Shown: piece after piece, positions 33,964 to 45,609 of the stretch
How positions within the stretch are numbered: position 1 is the stretch's first letter
Layout: every line of letters starts with the position of its first letter
From: Deltaproteobacteria bacterium
GTDB taxonomy: Bacteria; Myxococcota_A; UBA796; CAJQPC01
Reading direction: 5' to 3'
Assembly (NCBI GenBank): GCA_016717595.1
Contig: JADKFE010000018.1
Span: forward strand, 62,001-126,000
DNA: 64,000 nucleotides
The notes under the pieces: model-generated
The model's database searches: none
Told to the model about the DNA's origin: nothing
The model's input: the letters and a program-made list of their open reading frames with translations, nothing else
Made by a program: the position numbers and the translations under genes

Positions 33964-35556
33964 ATGCCTTTGGTCAAAGTCAACGGGATCGCCGTCGAGG
34001 TGCCGCCAGGCACCAACATGATCGAGGCCGCAAAGAAGGTCGGGGTCGAGATCCCGCACTACTGCTACCACCCGCACCTGAGCGTCGCCGGCAACTGCCG
34101 GATGTGCCTCGTGGACGTGGAGGCTGGCGGCCGCGGCCCCGACATCGCCTGCAACATGGCGGCCACCGAGGGCCTCGCCATCCGCACGGACACCCCCAAG
34201 GTGACCCAGATGCGGAAGTCCGTGATGGAGTTTCTGCTGGTCAACCACCCCCTGGACTGTCCGATCTGTGACCAGTCCGGGGAGTGCCGCCTGCAGGACT
34301 ACTACATGGAGTACGGCCAGCACGACTCGCGCCTCGCTGACGCCAAGATGGGCAAAGGCAAACGCCAAGACATCGGCGATCAGATCGTGCTCGACGCCGA
34401 GCGCTGCGTGCAGTGCTCGCGCTGTGTGCGGTTCTCCGACGAGGTCACGGGCACGGGTGAGCTGCGCCTGTTCAACCGCAGCAACCAGACCCAGATCGGC
34501 ATCTTCCCCGGCGTGCGGCTCTCGCACCAGTACCAGGGCAACCTCGCCGACATCTGCCCCGTCGGCGCGCTCACGTTGAAGGACTTCCGCTTCAAGAAGC
34601 GGGTGTGGTGGCTCAAGGAGTCCGAGTCGGTCTGCGGCGGCTGCGCCACGGGCTGCAACATCTTGGTTCATCACCAAGAGAACGAGGTCTACCGCTTCAC
34701 GCCCCGCCGCAACGACGAGGTGAACAAGTCCTGGATCTGCGACCAGGGCCGCCTCTCGTACAAAGACGTCACGAGCCTCAAGCGCCTGACCGGCGCCAAG
34801 GTGGACGGCCAGCGCGCGGAGCTCCCCGAGGCCGCCAACGCCGCGGCGCTGCTGCTCAAGGGCGCCAAGGTCGGCGTGGTGTTCGGCGCCAAGGCCACCA
34901 CCGAGGCCAACTGGGCGGCGGTGAAGCTGGTGCGGGCCCGGCTGCCCAACGCCCGGGCCTATGTGATCGAGGGCAACGACCCCGACGCCTTCACCTACCA
35001 GGACGAGATCCTCGTGGACTCGGACAAGACGCCGAACCGCTTCGGCGCCGCGCTCACCGCGAGCCAGCTCGGCTCGGTGGGGGACGCGGAGGCGCTCAAG
35101 GCGGCCTTGGCCTCGGGTGAGGTCGACGCGCTCCTCGTGCTGCACGATGACGTCGTCGGTCGCCTCGGCGTCGCGACGCCCAAAGCGCTGGTCTACGTCG
35201 GCACCTTCAAGAACGCCACGTCGTCCGCCGCCGCCGTCGTGCTCCCCGCGGCGCACTACATCGAGCAGCCGGGGACCTGGATCAACCGCCAAGGCCGCGT
35301 TCAGCGCCTCCGCAAGACGGTCGCCCCCGCCGGGGACAGCGTCGCGGACTACGCGGCCGTAGACGCCATCGGTCGGGCCTTCGGCGGCGCGGTCATCCCC
35401 GAGATGCCCGCGGCCATCTTCCAGGAGCTCGCCGCGGGCGTCAAGGCCCTCAACGGCCTCACGCTCAAGGGCTTAGGCCACGGCGGACAGCTCATCACCC
35501 TCTTCGCGCCGAGCCCTGGGGTTGACCAGCCCGGCCAGGCCGCGCCGGCGAAGTAG
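33964..35556 (+). CDS. nuoG: NADH-quinone oxidoreductase subunit G, short form
   Basis: 530 residues, much shorter than the roughly 900 of E. coli NuoG. The N-terminal Fe-S part is complete: [2Fe-2S] N1b (YCYHPHLSVAGNCRMC), the N5 His/Cys motif (NHPLDCPICDQSGEC), N4 (RCVQCSRCVRF and CPVGALT) and the extra N7-type motif (VCGGCATGC with a later Cys in WICDQGR). The molybdopterin-like C-terminal part is reduced and ends in an Ala/Pro tail. Shortened NuoG occurs in other lineages and should be functional. Confidence 0.94.
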   Translation: MPLVKVNGIAVEVPPGTNMIEAAKKVGVEIPHYCYHPHLSVAGNCRMCLVDVEAGGRGPDIACNMAATEGLAIRTDTPKVTQMRKSVMEFLLVNHPLDCPICDQSGECRLQDYYMEYGQHDSRLADAKMGKGKRQDIGDQIVLDAERCVQCSRCVRFSDEVTGTGELRLFNRSNQTQIGIFPGVRLSHQYQGNLADICPVGALTLKDFRFKKRVWWLKESESVCGGCATGCNILVHHQENEVYRFTPRRNDEVNKSWICDQGRLSYKDVTSLKRLTGAKVDGQRAELPEAANAAALLLKGAKVGVVFGAKATTEANWAAVKLVRARLPNARAYVIEGNDPDAFTYQDEILVDSDKTPNRFGAALTASQLGSVGDAEALKAALASGEVDALLVLHDDVVGRLGVATPKALVYVGTFKNATSSAAAVVLPAAHYIEQPGTWINRQGRVQRLRKTVAPAGDSVADYAAVDAIGRAFGGAVIPEMPAAIFQELAAGVKALNGLTLKGLGHGGQLITLFAPSPGVDQPGQAAPAK

Positions 35557-35585
35557 CCGGACCCTCGCGCTTCCAAGGACCTCCG

Positions 35586-37031
35586 ATGTCTGAGACAATG
35601 CTCACGGTCATCCTCGCGCTGGTGAAGTGCGTCTTCTCCCTCGCGTTCGTGATGCAGATCGTGCCGCTGCTCATCTGGGCGGAACGTAAGGGCGCGGCCT
35701 ACATCCAGGACCGCCCCGGCCCCAACCGCGCGCACATCCTCGGCGTTCGTGCGGGCGGGCTCATCCACACCCTGCCCGACGTCTTTAAGCTCATCACCAA
35801 AGAGGACGTGGTCCCGTCTCACGTCTTCCGGCCGCTGTGGGCCTTGGCCCCCATCATCTCGATGTCGGTGGCGCTGGTGACGTTCTCGGTGGTGCCTTGG
35901 GGTGACCAGATCCTCATCCCGGCGGAGATCGCCGAGAAGTACCTGGGCACCACGGGCCCCTTGGCCGTGAACCTCCAGGTCGCGGACATCGACGGCGGGC
36001 TGCTCTACGTCCTGGCGATGACGTCTCTGGGCGTCTACGGCATCATGCTCGCGGGCTGGTCGTCGAACAACAAGTTCTCGTTGATCGGCGGCCTGCGCAG
36101 CGCGGCCCAGATGGTCAGCTATGAGCTCGCGATGGGCATGGGCGTCGTCGCGATGTTCATGACCTACGGCACGACCCGCCTCGACACCATCATGCAGATT
36201 CAGTCGGAGTCGATCCTCAACTGGGGTGTGCTCTTGAGCCCCCCGGTGGGCCTCGTCGCCTTCATCTTGTTCTGGGTCTCCGCCTTCGCCGAGTGTAACC
36301 GCAACCCCTTCGACCTCCCCGAAGGTGAGGCCGAGCTCGTCGCCGGGTACCACACCGAGTACAGCTCCCTACGTTTTGCGCTGTTCTTCATGGCTGAGTA
36401 CGCGAACATGGTGGTGGCGTCGTCCGTCACCGCGACCTTGTTCTTCGGCGGGTACAACATCCCGTTCGTGAACGGCGCGATGCTGCGGGAGCACATCGAC
36501 CTCGTGCTCATCGCCATTGGCGTCGGCGGCGGCGTGTTCTTCCTCTTCGCCGCGAGCATCGCGTTTGGTCGCCGCAAAGATCCCTTCTACGCCGCGATGG
36601 AGGCCTTCAAGGGCCCCCGCCCGAACAAGCTCGCCCCGGTCGGTGGCCTCAACGGCTTGCTCTACCGCGCGCTGCACGACGACACCCTGCGTCAGCACGA
36701 GTGGAAGATCTTCACCGCCATCTGGGCGGGCGCGGCCGCGGCTCACTTCGGGCTCATCGGCCTGGGCGCGATGAACATCGCGTCGGGCATGCCGCTGCTC
36801 ACGGAGATCATCGTCTTCGTGACCCAGCTCAACGCCTTCGTCGTCAAGGTGCTCTTCGGCTGCTGGATGTTCATCTGGGTGCGCTGGACGCTGCCGCGCT
36901 TCCGCTACGACCAGCTTATGGACTTGGGCTGGAAGTACATGCTGCCCATCGGGCTGGTCAACATCCTCTTGGCCGCGGTCTGGCTGCTCATCGACGCCAA
37001 CACCATGCGCCTCTACGCCGCCATCCCTTAG
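35586..37031 (+). CDS. nuoH: NADH-quinone oxidoreductase subunit H
   Basis: 481 residues, longer than the usual 330-430. It is the membrane subunit joining the quinone site to the proton-pumping arm. Family motifs are WAERKGAAYIQDRPGPNRAH, SAAQMVSYELAMGM, and AFAECNRNPFDLPEGEAELV followed by GYHTEYSSLRFALFF. Extra helices at the C-terminus (VVKVLFGCWMFIWVRWTLPR) complete the fold; the added length lies in a hydrophilic loop near residues 330-375. Confidence 0.95.
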   Translation: MSETMLTVILALVKCVFSLAFVMQIVPLLIWAERKGAAYIQDRPGPNRAHILGVRAGGLIHTLPDVFKLITKEDVVPSHVFRPLWALAPIISMSVALVTFSVVPWGDQILIPAEIAEKYLGTTGPLAVNLQVADIDGGLLYVLAMTSLGVYGIMLAGWSSNNKFSLIGGLRSAAQMVSYELAMGMGVVAMFMTYGTTRLDTIMQIQSESILNWGVLLSPPVGLVAFILFWVSAFAECNRNPFDLPEGEAELVAGYHTEYSSLRFALFFMAEYANMVVASSVTATLFFGGYNIPFVNGAMLREHIDLVLIAIGVGGGVFFLFAASIAFGRRKDPFYAAMEAFKGPRPNKLAPVGGLNGLLYRALHDDTLRQHEWKIFTAIWAGAAAAHFGLIGLGAMNIASGMPLLTEIIVFVTQLNAFVVKVLFGCWMFIWVRWTLPRFRYDQLMDLGWKYMLPIGLVNILLAAVWLLIDANTMRLYAAIP

Positions 37032-37040
37032 GAGCCGAAG

Positions 37041-37631
37041 ATGTCTGACGTCACCCCGGCGATCAAGAAGCGTAAGCTCAACACCTCGGAGTCGATCTAC
37101 CTGGTCGAGGTGCTCAAAGGCATGGCCATCACCATGGGCCATGTCATCAAGAACATCATCGGCGAGCTCAAGGGGCAGTCCACGTTTGACACGATGGAGT
37201 ACCCCGAGGTTCGTAAGCCCGTGAACGACCGCTTCAAAGGCGCTCACCGCCTGACGACGCGGCCCGACGGCAAGTACAAGTGCGTCGCCTGCATGTGCTG
37301 CTCCACGGCCTGCCCGGCCAAGTGCATCAGCATCGTGGCCGGTGAAGACGCCGACGATCCCATTGAGAAGTTCCCGGTGCGCTTCGACATCGACATGCTG
37401 CGGTGCATCTACTGCGGCTTCTGTGTCGAGGCCTGTCCCAAAGACGCGATCCGAATGGACACGCGCATCTATGAGATCAACGCCTTCTCGCGGCAGGACA
37501 TGATCCACACGCGGGACTACATGCGGGATCTCATGGCTGGGGATAAGCCGGAGGCCGAGCAGTGGTATCGGGAGAACCCCCAGCACTCCCCCGAGGGCTT
37601 CCTCGGCGAAGTTCCACCCGTCATCCCCTGA
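37041..37631 (+). CDS. nuoI: NADH-quinone oxidoreductase subunit I (N6a, N6b)
   Basis: 196 residues. Two 8-Fe ferredoxin motifs are intact: CVACMCCSTACPAKC and CIYCGFCVEACPKDA, which bind clusters N6a and N6b. RLTTRPDGKYKCVACM before the first motif is family-typical. It is located between nuoH and nuoJ in the operon. Confidence 0.95.
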   Translation: MSDVTPAIKKRKLNTSESIYLVEVLKGMAITMGHVIKNIIGELKGQSTFDTMEYPEVRKPVNDRFKGAHRLTTRPDGKYKCVACMCCSTACPAKCISIVAGEDADDPIEKFPVRFDIDMLRCIYCGFCVEACPKDAIRMDTRIYEINAFSRQDMIHTRDYMRDLMAGDKPEAEQWYRENPQHSPEGFLGEVPPVIP

Positions 37632-37674
37632 GCTAATGCGCTCGTGCGCACACGCAGGCGGTTCTGGTACGCGG

Positions 37675-38184
37675 ATGTTTGAAGCCCTCCTCTTCTACAC
37701 GTTCTCTGCGCTCGCGGTCTTCGCGGGCGCGATGGTCATCACCCGGCGGAACGCCGCGTCGAGCGCCATCGCGCTCGTGGCGAGCTTCTTCTGCCTCGCG
37801 TCGATGTACGCGATGCTCGGGGCCCACTTCGTCGCCGTCATCCAGATCCTGGTGTACGCCGGCGCGATCATGGTCCTGTTCATCTTCGTGATCATGGTGC
37901 TCAACCTGCGCGAAGACAACGACCCAGGGTGGAACCTCTCCCCCCGGGCGGTGCTCGGCGCGGGCGTCGGCGGCTTGGTCGGCCTCACGGTGTTTGTCGG
38001 CGCCTCGGCGGCGCGCAGCATGACGTTTATGCCCACCGACAAGCTCGACCCCAACTTCGGCACCATCGAGCAGATCGGCTACACGCTGTTCTCGGGCCGT
38101 TATCTGCTGCCTTTTGAGGTGGTCTCCGCGCTCCTCACGGTCGCGGTGGTCGGCGCGGTCGTGCTGGCCAAGAAGGAGCTGTGA
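37675..38184 (+). CDS. nuoJ: NADH-quinone oxidoreductase subunit J
   Basis: 169 residues with five membrane helices. The ATG at 37675 (MFEALLFYTFSALAVF) is preferred because an earlier in-frame ATG at 37636 would add a hydrophilic Ser/Gly/Cys peptide not seen in the family. Typical segments are RRNAASSAIALVASFFCLA and QILVYAGAIMVLFIFVIMVL. Its stop overlaps the nuoK start (TGATG). Confidence 0.93.
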   Translation: MFEALLFYTFSALAVFAGAMVITRRNAASSAIALVASFFCLASMYAMLGAHFVAVIQILVYAGAIMVLFIFVIMVLNLREDNDPGWNLSPRAVLGAGVGGLVGLTVFVGASAARSMTFMPTDKLDPNFGTIEQIGYTLFSGRYLLPFEVVSALLTVAVVGAVVLAKKEL

Positions 38185-38492
38185 TGGAACAGGTCGGCCT
38201 CTTCCCGGTGCTCGCGGTGTCCGCGGCGCTGTTCCTCTTGGGGGTGATCGGCGTCTTGACGCGCCGCAACATCCTCATCGTGCTCATGAGCGTCGAGCTG
38301 ATGCTCAACGCCGTGAACCTCTCGTTCGTCGCGTTCGCGCGGCATCACGGCACCCTCGATGGCCATGTCTTCGCGGTCTTCGTGATGGCGGTGGCCGCCG
38401 CCGAGGCCGGTGTGGGCCTCGCCCTGGTCATTCTGCTGTACCGCAACCGACACAAGGTCGATCTCGACGACCTCAACCTCTTGAAAGGCTGA
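38184..38492 (+). CDS. nuoK: NADH-quinone oxidoreductase subunit K
   Basis: 102 residues with three membrane helices, standard for NuoK/ND4L. The conserved Glu residues of the proton path are in ILIVLMSVELMLNAVNLSFV and VAAAEAGVGLALVILLYR. It starts in the nuoJ stop and is followed 4 bp later by nuoL. Confidence 0.95.
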   Translation: MEQVGLFPVLAVSAALFLLGVIGVLTRRNILIVLMSVELMLNAVNLSFVAFARHHGTLDGHVFAVFVMAVAAAEAGVGLALVILLYRNRHKVDLDDLNLLKG

Positions 38493-38496
38493 GACC

Positions 38497-40630
38497 GTGA
38501 GCCCCAATCTGCTCCCCCTGGTGCCTGGGCTCCCCCTGCTCGGCGCCGTCGTTAACGCGGTCCTCGGGCCGCGTGTGCCGCGCGCGGTGACCGGCGCCAT
38601 CGGCACCCTCGCCGTCGCCGCGTCCGCCGTGCTCTCGTTCATGACCCTCGCCAGCCTCACCGGCGGCGGTCATGGAGATGAGCACCACGCCGTCGAGCCC
38701 TTGACCTACACGCTCTACACCTGGATGCAGGTGGGCGGCTTCAAGGCCGACATCGGCTTCTTGGCCGACCCGCTGTCCGCGGTGATGATGTGTGTCATCA
38801 CCGGCATCGGCTCGCTCATTCATCTCTACTCGTCGGCCTACATGGACGACGCCAAGGATGAGCGCTCGGTCTGGCGCTTCTTCTCGTACCTGAACCTCTT
38901 CGTCTTCGCGATGTTGTTGCTCGTCATGGGCGACAACTTCTTGCTGATGTTCGTCGGCTGGGAAGGTGTGGGCGTCTGCTCCTACCTGCTCATCGGCTTC
39001 TGGTTCTCGGACACGGCCAACGCGGTGGCGGGCAAGAAGGCCTTCGTCACGAACCGCGTCGGCGACTTCATGTTCATCCTCGGCTTGTTCTGGCTGTACT
39101 GGTCGCTGGGCGACAAGGCCACGATGAACTTCACCGAGCTGCAGCAGGTCATCGCCGCCAACCCGGCGCTCGTCGGTGGGGTAGGGGGCCTCGTCGTCAC
39201 CGGCGTCTGTATGCTCTTCTTCGGCGGCGCCACGGGCAAGAGCGCGCAGATCCCGCTCTATGTCTGGCTGCCCGACGCCATGGCCGGCCCGACGCCGGTG
39301 TCCGCGCTCATCCACGCGGCGACGATGGTGACCGCTGGCATCTACATGATCTGCCGGCTGAACTTCCTCTACGTGATGAGCCCGATGGCCATGGGCCTCG
39401 TCGCCTTGACCGGCGCGCTCACGGCCTTCTTCGCGGCGGTCATCGCCTTCACCCAGACCGACATCAAGAAGGTGCTGGCCTACTCCACGGTGAGCCAGCT
39501 GGGCTTCATGTTCATCGGCGTCGGCATCGGCGCGTTCACCGCGGGCTTCTTCCACGTCTTGACCCACGCCTTCTTCAAGGCGCTGATGTTCCTCGGGTCC
39601 GGCTCCATCATCCACGCCCTGCACCACGAGCAGGACATGCGGAAGATGGGCGGGCTGCGCAAGTACATGCCCGTCACCTTCTGGACCTTCACCGCGGGCT
39701 ACCTGGCGATCATCGGCTTCCCGGCACCTCGGGCTTCTTCTCCAAGGACGAGATCCTCTGGCTCACCTTCATCACCCCGCCGGAGCGTGTCGCGCTGTTC
39801 GGTGAGGCCTTCAACCTGGCCAAGGTCTGCTACGGCCTCGCCTTCGTGACGGCGCTGCTCACCGCCTTCTACATGAGCCGCCTCTACTTCATGACCTTCT
39901 TCGGGGAATACCGGGGTGGGCAGGCGACCATGGCCATGGCCACGACGCCCATGGTCACGACGCGCATGGTCACGGCCACGATGATCACGGCCACGGCCAC
40001 ACCCCCCACGAGTCGCCTTGGCCGATCACCGTGCCCTTGGTCGTGCTCGCGGTGCTCAGCCTCGTCGGCGGCTTCTTGAACACGCCGCACTGGTTCCCGG
40101 TGGGGAGCCATGAGGTGCTGCACCACTTCTTCGCCCCGGTGTTCGGCGCCTCAGAGGCGGCCTTGGGCGACTTCAACTGGCCGATGGTGGCGGACTACAC
40201 GACGGCGGCGCTCACCCGCAGCACGGGCCAAGAGCTGTTCTTCATGAGCGTCACGCTCATCCTCATCGGCTTCTCGGTCGGCATCGCTTGGGTGGTGTAC
40301 GGCGGCAAGAAGGCGACGGACCACGGCGTGCAGCTCGACTACATCGCCACGGAGAGCGACCGGGTTTACCAGGGCTCGCTCAACAAGTGGTACATCGACG
40401 AGCTCTACGACGCCGTCATCCTCACGCCGACGCGCCTCATCAGCCGCCATGTGCTGTGGGCGGTGGTCGATGCGCAGCTCATCGACGGCTTGGTGAACTG
40501 GTGTGGCCAGGCCGCCCAGAGCCTCGCGCGGGGCTACGGCCGCATCTTCCAGACCGGCCGCGTGCAGGCCTACGCTTTGGGCGTAGCCGTCGGCACCTTC
40601 CTCATCGTCTTCGTCTACTCGATCGGGTGA
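38497..40630 (+). pseudogene. nuoL: NADH-quinone oxidoreductase subunit L, two single-base frameshifts
   Basis: It starts with GTG at 38497. Three consecutive frames together make one full NuoL of about 711 residues. Frame 1 runs to 39720 with normal ND5 motifs (FVGWEGVGVCSYLLIGFW; GATGKSAQIPLYVWLPDAM; SALIHAATMVTAGIYMICR). One G is missing near 39721-39724, where FPGTSGFFSKDE is expected. Frame 2 runs to about 39918 (FVTALLTAFYMSRLYFMTFF). A second G is missing in the run at 39918-39920. Frame 3 then starts with a His-rich loop and ends at 40630 (NKWYIDELYDAVILTPTRLI). Both losses are in G runs, and every other nuo gene is intact, so assembly error is far likelier than real loss. Confidence 0.9.
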
Positions 40631-40634
40631 CTCG

Positions 40635-42181
<1,547 letters not shown>

Positions 42182-42182
<1 letters not shown>

Positions 42183-43675
42183 TGTTGCCCCTGACCCCTC
42201 CCCCGGTGCTGGTGCCCGAAGGGCTCTCCCAGGACCTCGCCGCCTTCGCCCCCGCCTTCGTCATCTTCGGCGCGGCGCTGGTCATCCTCTTGTGGGAGGC
42301 CGTCGTGCGGCCCGCCGACAAGCGGGTGTTCATGGGCTTCTCTCTGACGGCGATCCTTGTGGCCTTGGGCCTCAACGTCGGCGTCCCTGTGGACGACCGC
42401 CTGGGCTTCTCGGGCATGGTGTCGTTTGACGCCTACAGCGTCTTCTTCAACTCCGTGTTCCTCATCTCCGCCGCGCTCTCGACGCTCTTGTCTCACGACT
42501 ACTTAGAGCGGGTGGGCGTGCGCATCGGCGAGTACTACTCGCTCGTGCTGTTCGGCCTGTTCGGCATGATGCTCTTGGGCATGGGCGCTGACCTCATGCT
42601 CCTGTTCGTGGGCATTGAGGTGATGTCCATCGCCTTCTACTGCCTCTCGGCGATCAAACGCACCGACGCCCGGGGCATCGAGAGCGGCTTCAAGTACTTC
42701 ATCATGGGCGCCTTCGCCTCGGGCATCTTGCTCTACGGCGTGTCGTTTGTGTATGGCGCCACGGGCACCACCTCGCTCCAGGGCATCCGCGCCGCGATTG
42801 ACGGCGGCGTGCACGGCGGGATGTTGGGCCTCGGCGTGGCGTTCATCATCGCCGGGTTCATGTTTAAGATCGCCGCGGTGCCGTTCCACATGTGGGCCCC
42901 GGATGTGTACGAGGGCGCGCCGGCCTCGGTCACTGGCTACATGGCCACGGGCGTGAAGGCGGCGTCGTTCGCGGCCTTTGGTCGGGTGCTCTTCGTGGCC
43001 TTCTTGGGCCTCAAGGACGACTGGGCCGCGCCGCTCATGGTCATCGCCGCGGCGACGATGCTGCTCGGCAACCTCGTCGCCTTGGTGCAGGACGACCTCA
43101 AGCGTATGTTGGCCTACTCCTCCATCGCCCACGCTGGCTACATGCTCATGGCGCTGGTGGCGGTGGACTCGGAGAGCGTCGGGCTCAACGGCCAGGTCTC
43201 GGGCCTCCTGTTCTACCTGCTCGCCTACACGTTTATGAACCTCGGCGCCTTCGCGGTGCTCACGCTCATGGCCGGGGATCGGGACGATCTCACGAGCATC
43301 AAGGGCCTCGCGGGGCTCTCGACGCGTAACCCTGGCGTGGCCGCGGGCCTCGCGCTGTGCCTGCTCTCCCTCGCGGGCATCCCGCCGACCATGGGCTTCG
43401 TCGGCAAGTTTTACCTCTTCGCCGCGGCGGTTCGCGCCGACTATGTCGGCCTCGCGGTGATCGCGGCGCTCTCCGGAGCGATCGGGGTCTACTACTACCT
43501 GCGGCCCATCGTCGTGATGTACATGCAGGAGGGCGGCGAGCCTCTGGCGCTGCGCCCCACGGCGGCGAGCATCGGCGCCTTGGCCATCGCGTCCGTGGCG
43601 ATCCTCTACTTTGGCCTCTTCCCCAGCCAGCTCATCGAGCTGTGTCAGGCGGGTGTGCTCTCCTTGGTGGGGTGA
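42182..43675 (+). CDS. nuoN: NADH-quinone oxidoreductase subunit N
   Basis: 497 residues with about 14 membrane helices, the third antiporter-like subunit. Family blocks are LLFVGIEVMSIAFYCLSAIK, KYFIMGAFASGILLYGVSF, KIAAVPFHMWAPDVYEGAP and DDLKRMLAYSSIAHAGYML. It is the last gene of the operon; a GC-rich hairpin follows at 43701. Confidence 0.95.
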
Positions 43676-43700
43676 ACCCCCCTCGGGGCAGGTTCTACGC

Positions 43701-43720
43701 GGCGGGCCCTCGGGTCCGCC
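43701..43720 (+). terminator. GC hairpin after nuoN
   Basis: GGCGGGCC (43701-43708) pairs with GGTCCGCC (43713-43720) with one G-U pair and a 4-nt loop. The tail is only mildly T-rich. It may end the nuo transcript, but it is not a canonical terminator. Confidence 0.4.
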
Positions 43721-43752
43721 GTGTCTGTCTCTGGGGTCTTGTGCGGCGAGAT

Positions 43753-43782
43753 TTGCGGTAGCAGCCGAAGCACAGCTATAAT
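43753..43782 (+). promoter_or_regulatory. Promoter of the six-lipoprotein operon
   Basis: TTGCGG (43753-43758), 18 bp, then a perfect TATAAT (43777-43782). This is the best -10 in the window. A start near 43789 would give a leader of about 45 nt with CTGGAG before the ATG at 43835. Confidence 0.6.
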
Positions 43783-43834
43783 CCCCCGAACGTCTCGACA
43801 TGGCCTCCCCCAAGGCCCATCTGCTGGAGCCCCC

Positions 43835-45586
43835 ATGCGACCATACGCCCTCTCCATTGGCCTCTCGGTGATGACGCTGCTCGCGGTCGGCTGCAAGTCT
43901 GGTGACTTGGAAGACAGCGGCGGCGCGGGCGCCAGCGAAGACAGCCGCTTCACCGTGACCCCTCCGGCGGGCGGCCTCGGTCAGTCAATGGCGGTGACGG
44001 TGCTCGCCGACACCAGCGCCTTTGAGTTCGGCGCCACCTCCCTGGACTTTGGCGCGGGCATCCTCGTGGAGTCGGTCACGGTTCAAGACGGCTGGACGGC
44101 GGTGGCCGACATCCTCATCGAGCCCGACGCCGACATCGGCCAGCGTGACGTCACCGTCGAGATCTCCGGCAGCACCTCGGTGCTTGACCGGGCCTTCCGG
44201 GTCACCGAGGAGTTCTTCACCGTCACGCCGGATCGGGGCAAGCTCGGCGAGACGGTGGATGTGGAGCTGGTCGGCACCAACACCCGCTGGAAGGCCGGGC
44301 GCACCTGGGCCAACTTCGGCGACGGCGTCGATGTGCTCGACGTGTCGGTCATCTCCGAGACCTTGCTCAACGCGACGATCTCCATCGACGCCGACGCTCC
44401 TCCCGGCCTGCGTGACGTCTACACCGAAGACAGCGGCAAGATCGTCACCCTCTACGACGGCTTCCAGGTAGACCGCATCGCCTTGGGCGCGGTGTTTGAC
44501 CCGGTTGAGGCCGAGCAAGGCGACACCGTCGAGTTCACCGTCTTCGCCCGGGGGACCAACTTCCTCCAAGACGAGACGACCATCACCTTCTTTGACGGCG
44601 ATGGCCTCAACCCCGACATCCGCGTGGACTCCATCACCGTGCTCGACGCGGAGAACCTCTGGGGCCGGATGACGCTGTCCAACGCCGCGGAGCTCGGCCT
44701 GCGCGACGTGCTGCTCACCACGGCGGATGAGGGCCTACGCATCCCCGACGCGTTCACGGTGATCGGCGGCGACTACTCCTTGGACGAGGTCGCGATTGAC
44801 CTCCGCTTCACCGTGGTGCGGGGCCTCGACAACTCCTCGGGTGGGATCTCCGAGTCCGTGCAGGCCTCCTGCGTGTTCTTCATCCCCCTCGACCCGCCTT
44901 GTCCCTCCGGCGGCGGCATGGGCAGCAAGCCCGAGCCCAGCCCCTATGACACCAACGCCATCGGCCCGATCACCGGCTCGGGCAGCTCCAGCGAAGACTG
45001 CCCCAACCCCACGACCTTCTCCGCCGGCGACTACGTCTGGCTGGAGTCCGACAAGAACATCGTCACCTTAGAGAAGCAGGTGGACGCCGCCTCGGGCATG
45101 ATCAGCTACGTCGGCGTCGGGCTGACCTTGGCCGATTACGTCACCGACAACGTCTACGATCTGCACCTCCAGGGCGATCCCGACGGCCTCGCTGAAGAGA
45201 TCGTCGAGCGTGTGCTGCCGACGGTGCCCTCGGACTGGTCGATGATCTCGCCGCAGCTCTGGGGCAACTACACCCACGACCGCACCCAGGACTTCGTCTA
45301 CTCCTGGACCCCGGCGATGACCTACCCCGACGCGATCTTCATCACCTCGATCTCGGGCACGACCTGGGCCGAGACGGGTGATCCGGGCCTCGCCATCTCG
45401 ATCCCGTGGGATGACGGCGAGCACACCTACTTTGGCTCGGAGCTCATCAACTTCGACCCGAACCCTGTGTCGTTCACGGCGTATAGCTACATCGAGGGCC
45501 CGGAGTTCGGCCTAAAGAACTCGATCTACCAGGAGAACCAGTCCGAGAGCTACATCTACCTCGGCGCCTCTATGGTGCTCAAGTAA
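43835..45586 (+). CDS. Lipoprotein with IPT/TIG-like repeats (operon gene 1)
   Basis: 583 residues from the ATG at 43835, with signal peptide and lipobox AVGC. A Ser/Gly/Asp linker is followed by three IPT/TIG-like Ig repeats in about residues 40-335, each opening with a variant of FTVTPDRGKLGETVDVELVG and closing with a GLRDV strand (ADIGQRDVTVEI; PPGLRDVYTED; LGLRDVLLTT). A Pro/Gly/Ser linker with two or three Cys (about residues 360-400) leads to a unique C-terminal beta-rich domain of about 190 residues that I do not recognise (VYDLHLQGDPDGLAEEIVER; YIEGPEFGLKNSIY). It is the first gene of six consecutive lipoprotein genes. Confidence 0.8.
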   Translation: MRPYALSIGLSVMTLLAVGCKSGDLEDSGGAGASEDSRFTVTPPAGGLGQSMAVTVLADTSAFEFGATSLDFGAGILVESVTVQDGWTAVADILIEPDADIGQRDVTVEISGSTSVLDRAFRVTEEFFTVTPDRGKLGETVDVELVGTNTRWKAGRTWANFGDGVDVLDVSVISETLLNATISIDADAPPGLRDVYTEDSGKIVTLYDGFQVDRIALGAVFDPVEAEQGDTVEFTVFARGTNFLQDETTITFFDGDGLNPDIRVDSITVLDAENLWGRMTLSNAAELGLRDVLLTTADEGLRIPDAFTVIGGDYSLDEVAIDLRFTVVRGLDNSSGGISESVQASCVFFIPLDPPCPSGGGMGSKPEPSPYDTNAIGPITGSGSSSEDCPNPTTFSAGDYVWLESDKNIVTLEKQVDAASGMISYVGVGLTLADYVTDNVYDLHLQGDPDGLAEEIVERVLPTVPSDWSMISPQLWGNYTHDRTQDFVYSWTPAMTYPDAIFITSISGTTWAETGDPGLAISIPWDDGEHTYFGSELINFDPNPVSFTAYSYIEGPEFGLKNSIYQENQSESYIYLGASMVLK

Positions 45587-45609
45587 GCCCCCCTCTGGGA
45601 GTCTCCCCC

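Noticed and set aside
37636..37675. Earlier in-frame ATG for nuoJ at 37636
   Set aside because: The extra peptide (MRSCAHAGGSGTR) does not occur in NuoJ proteins, and the family N-terminus matches MFEALLFYTF at 37675.
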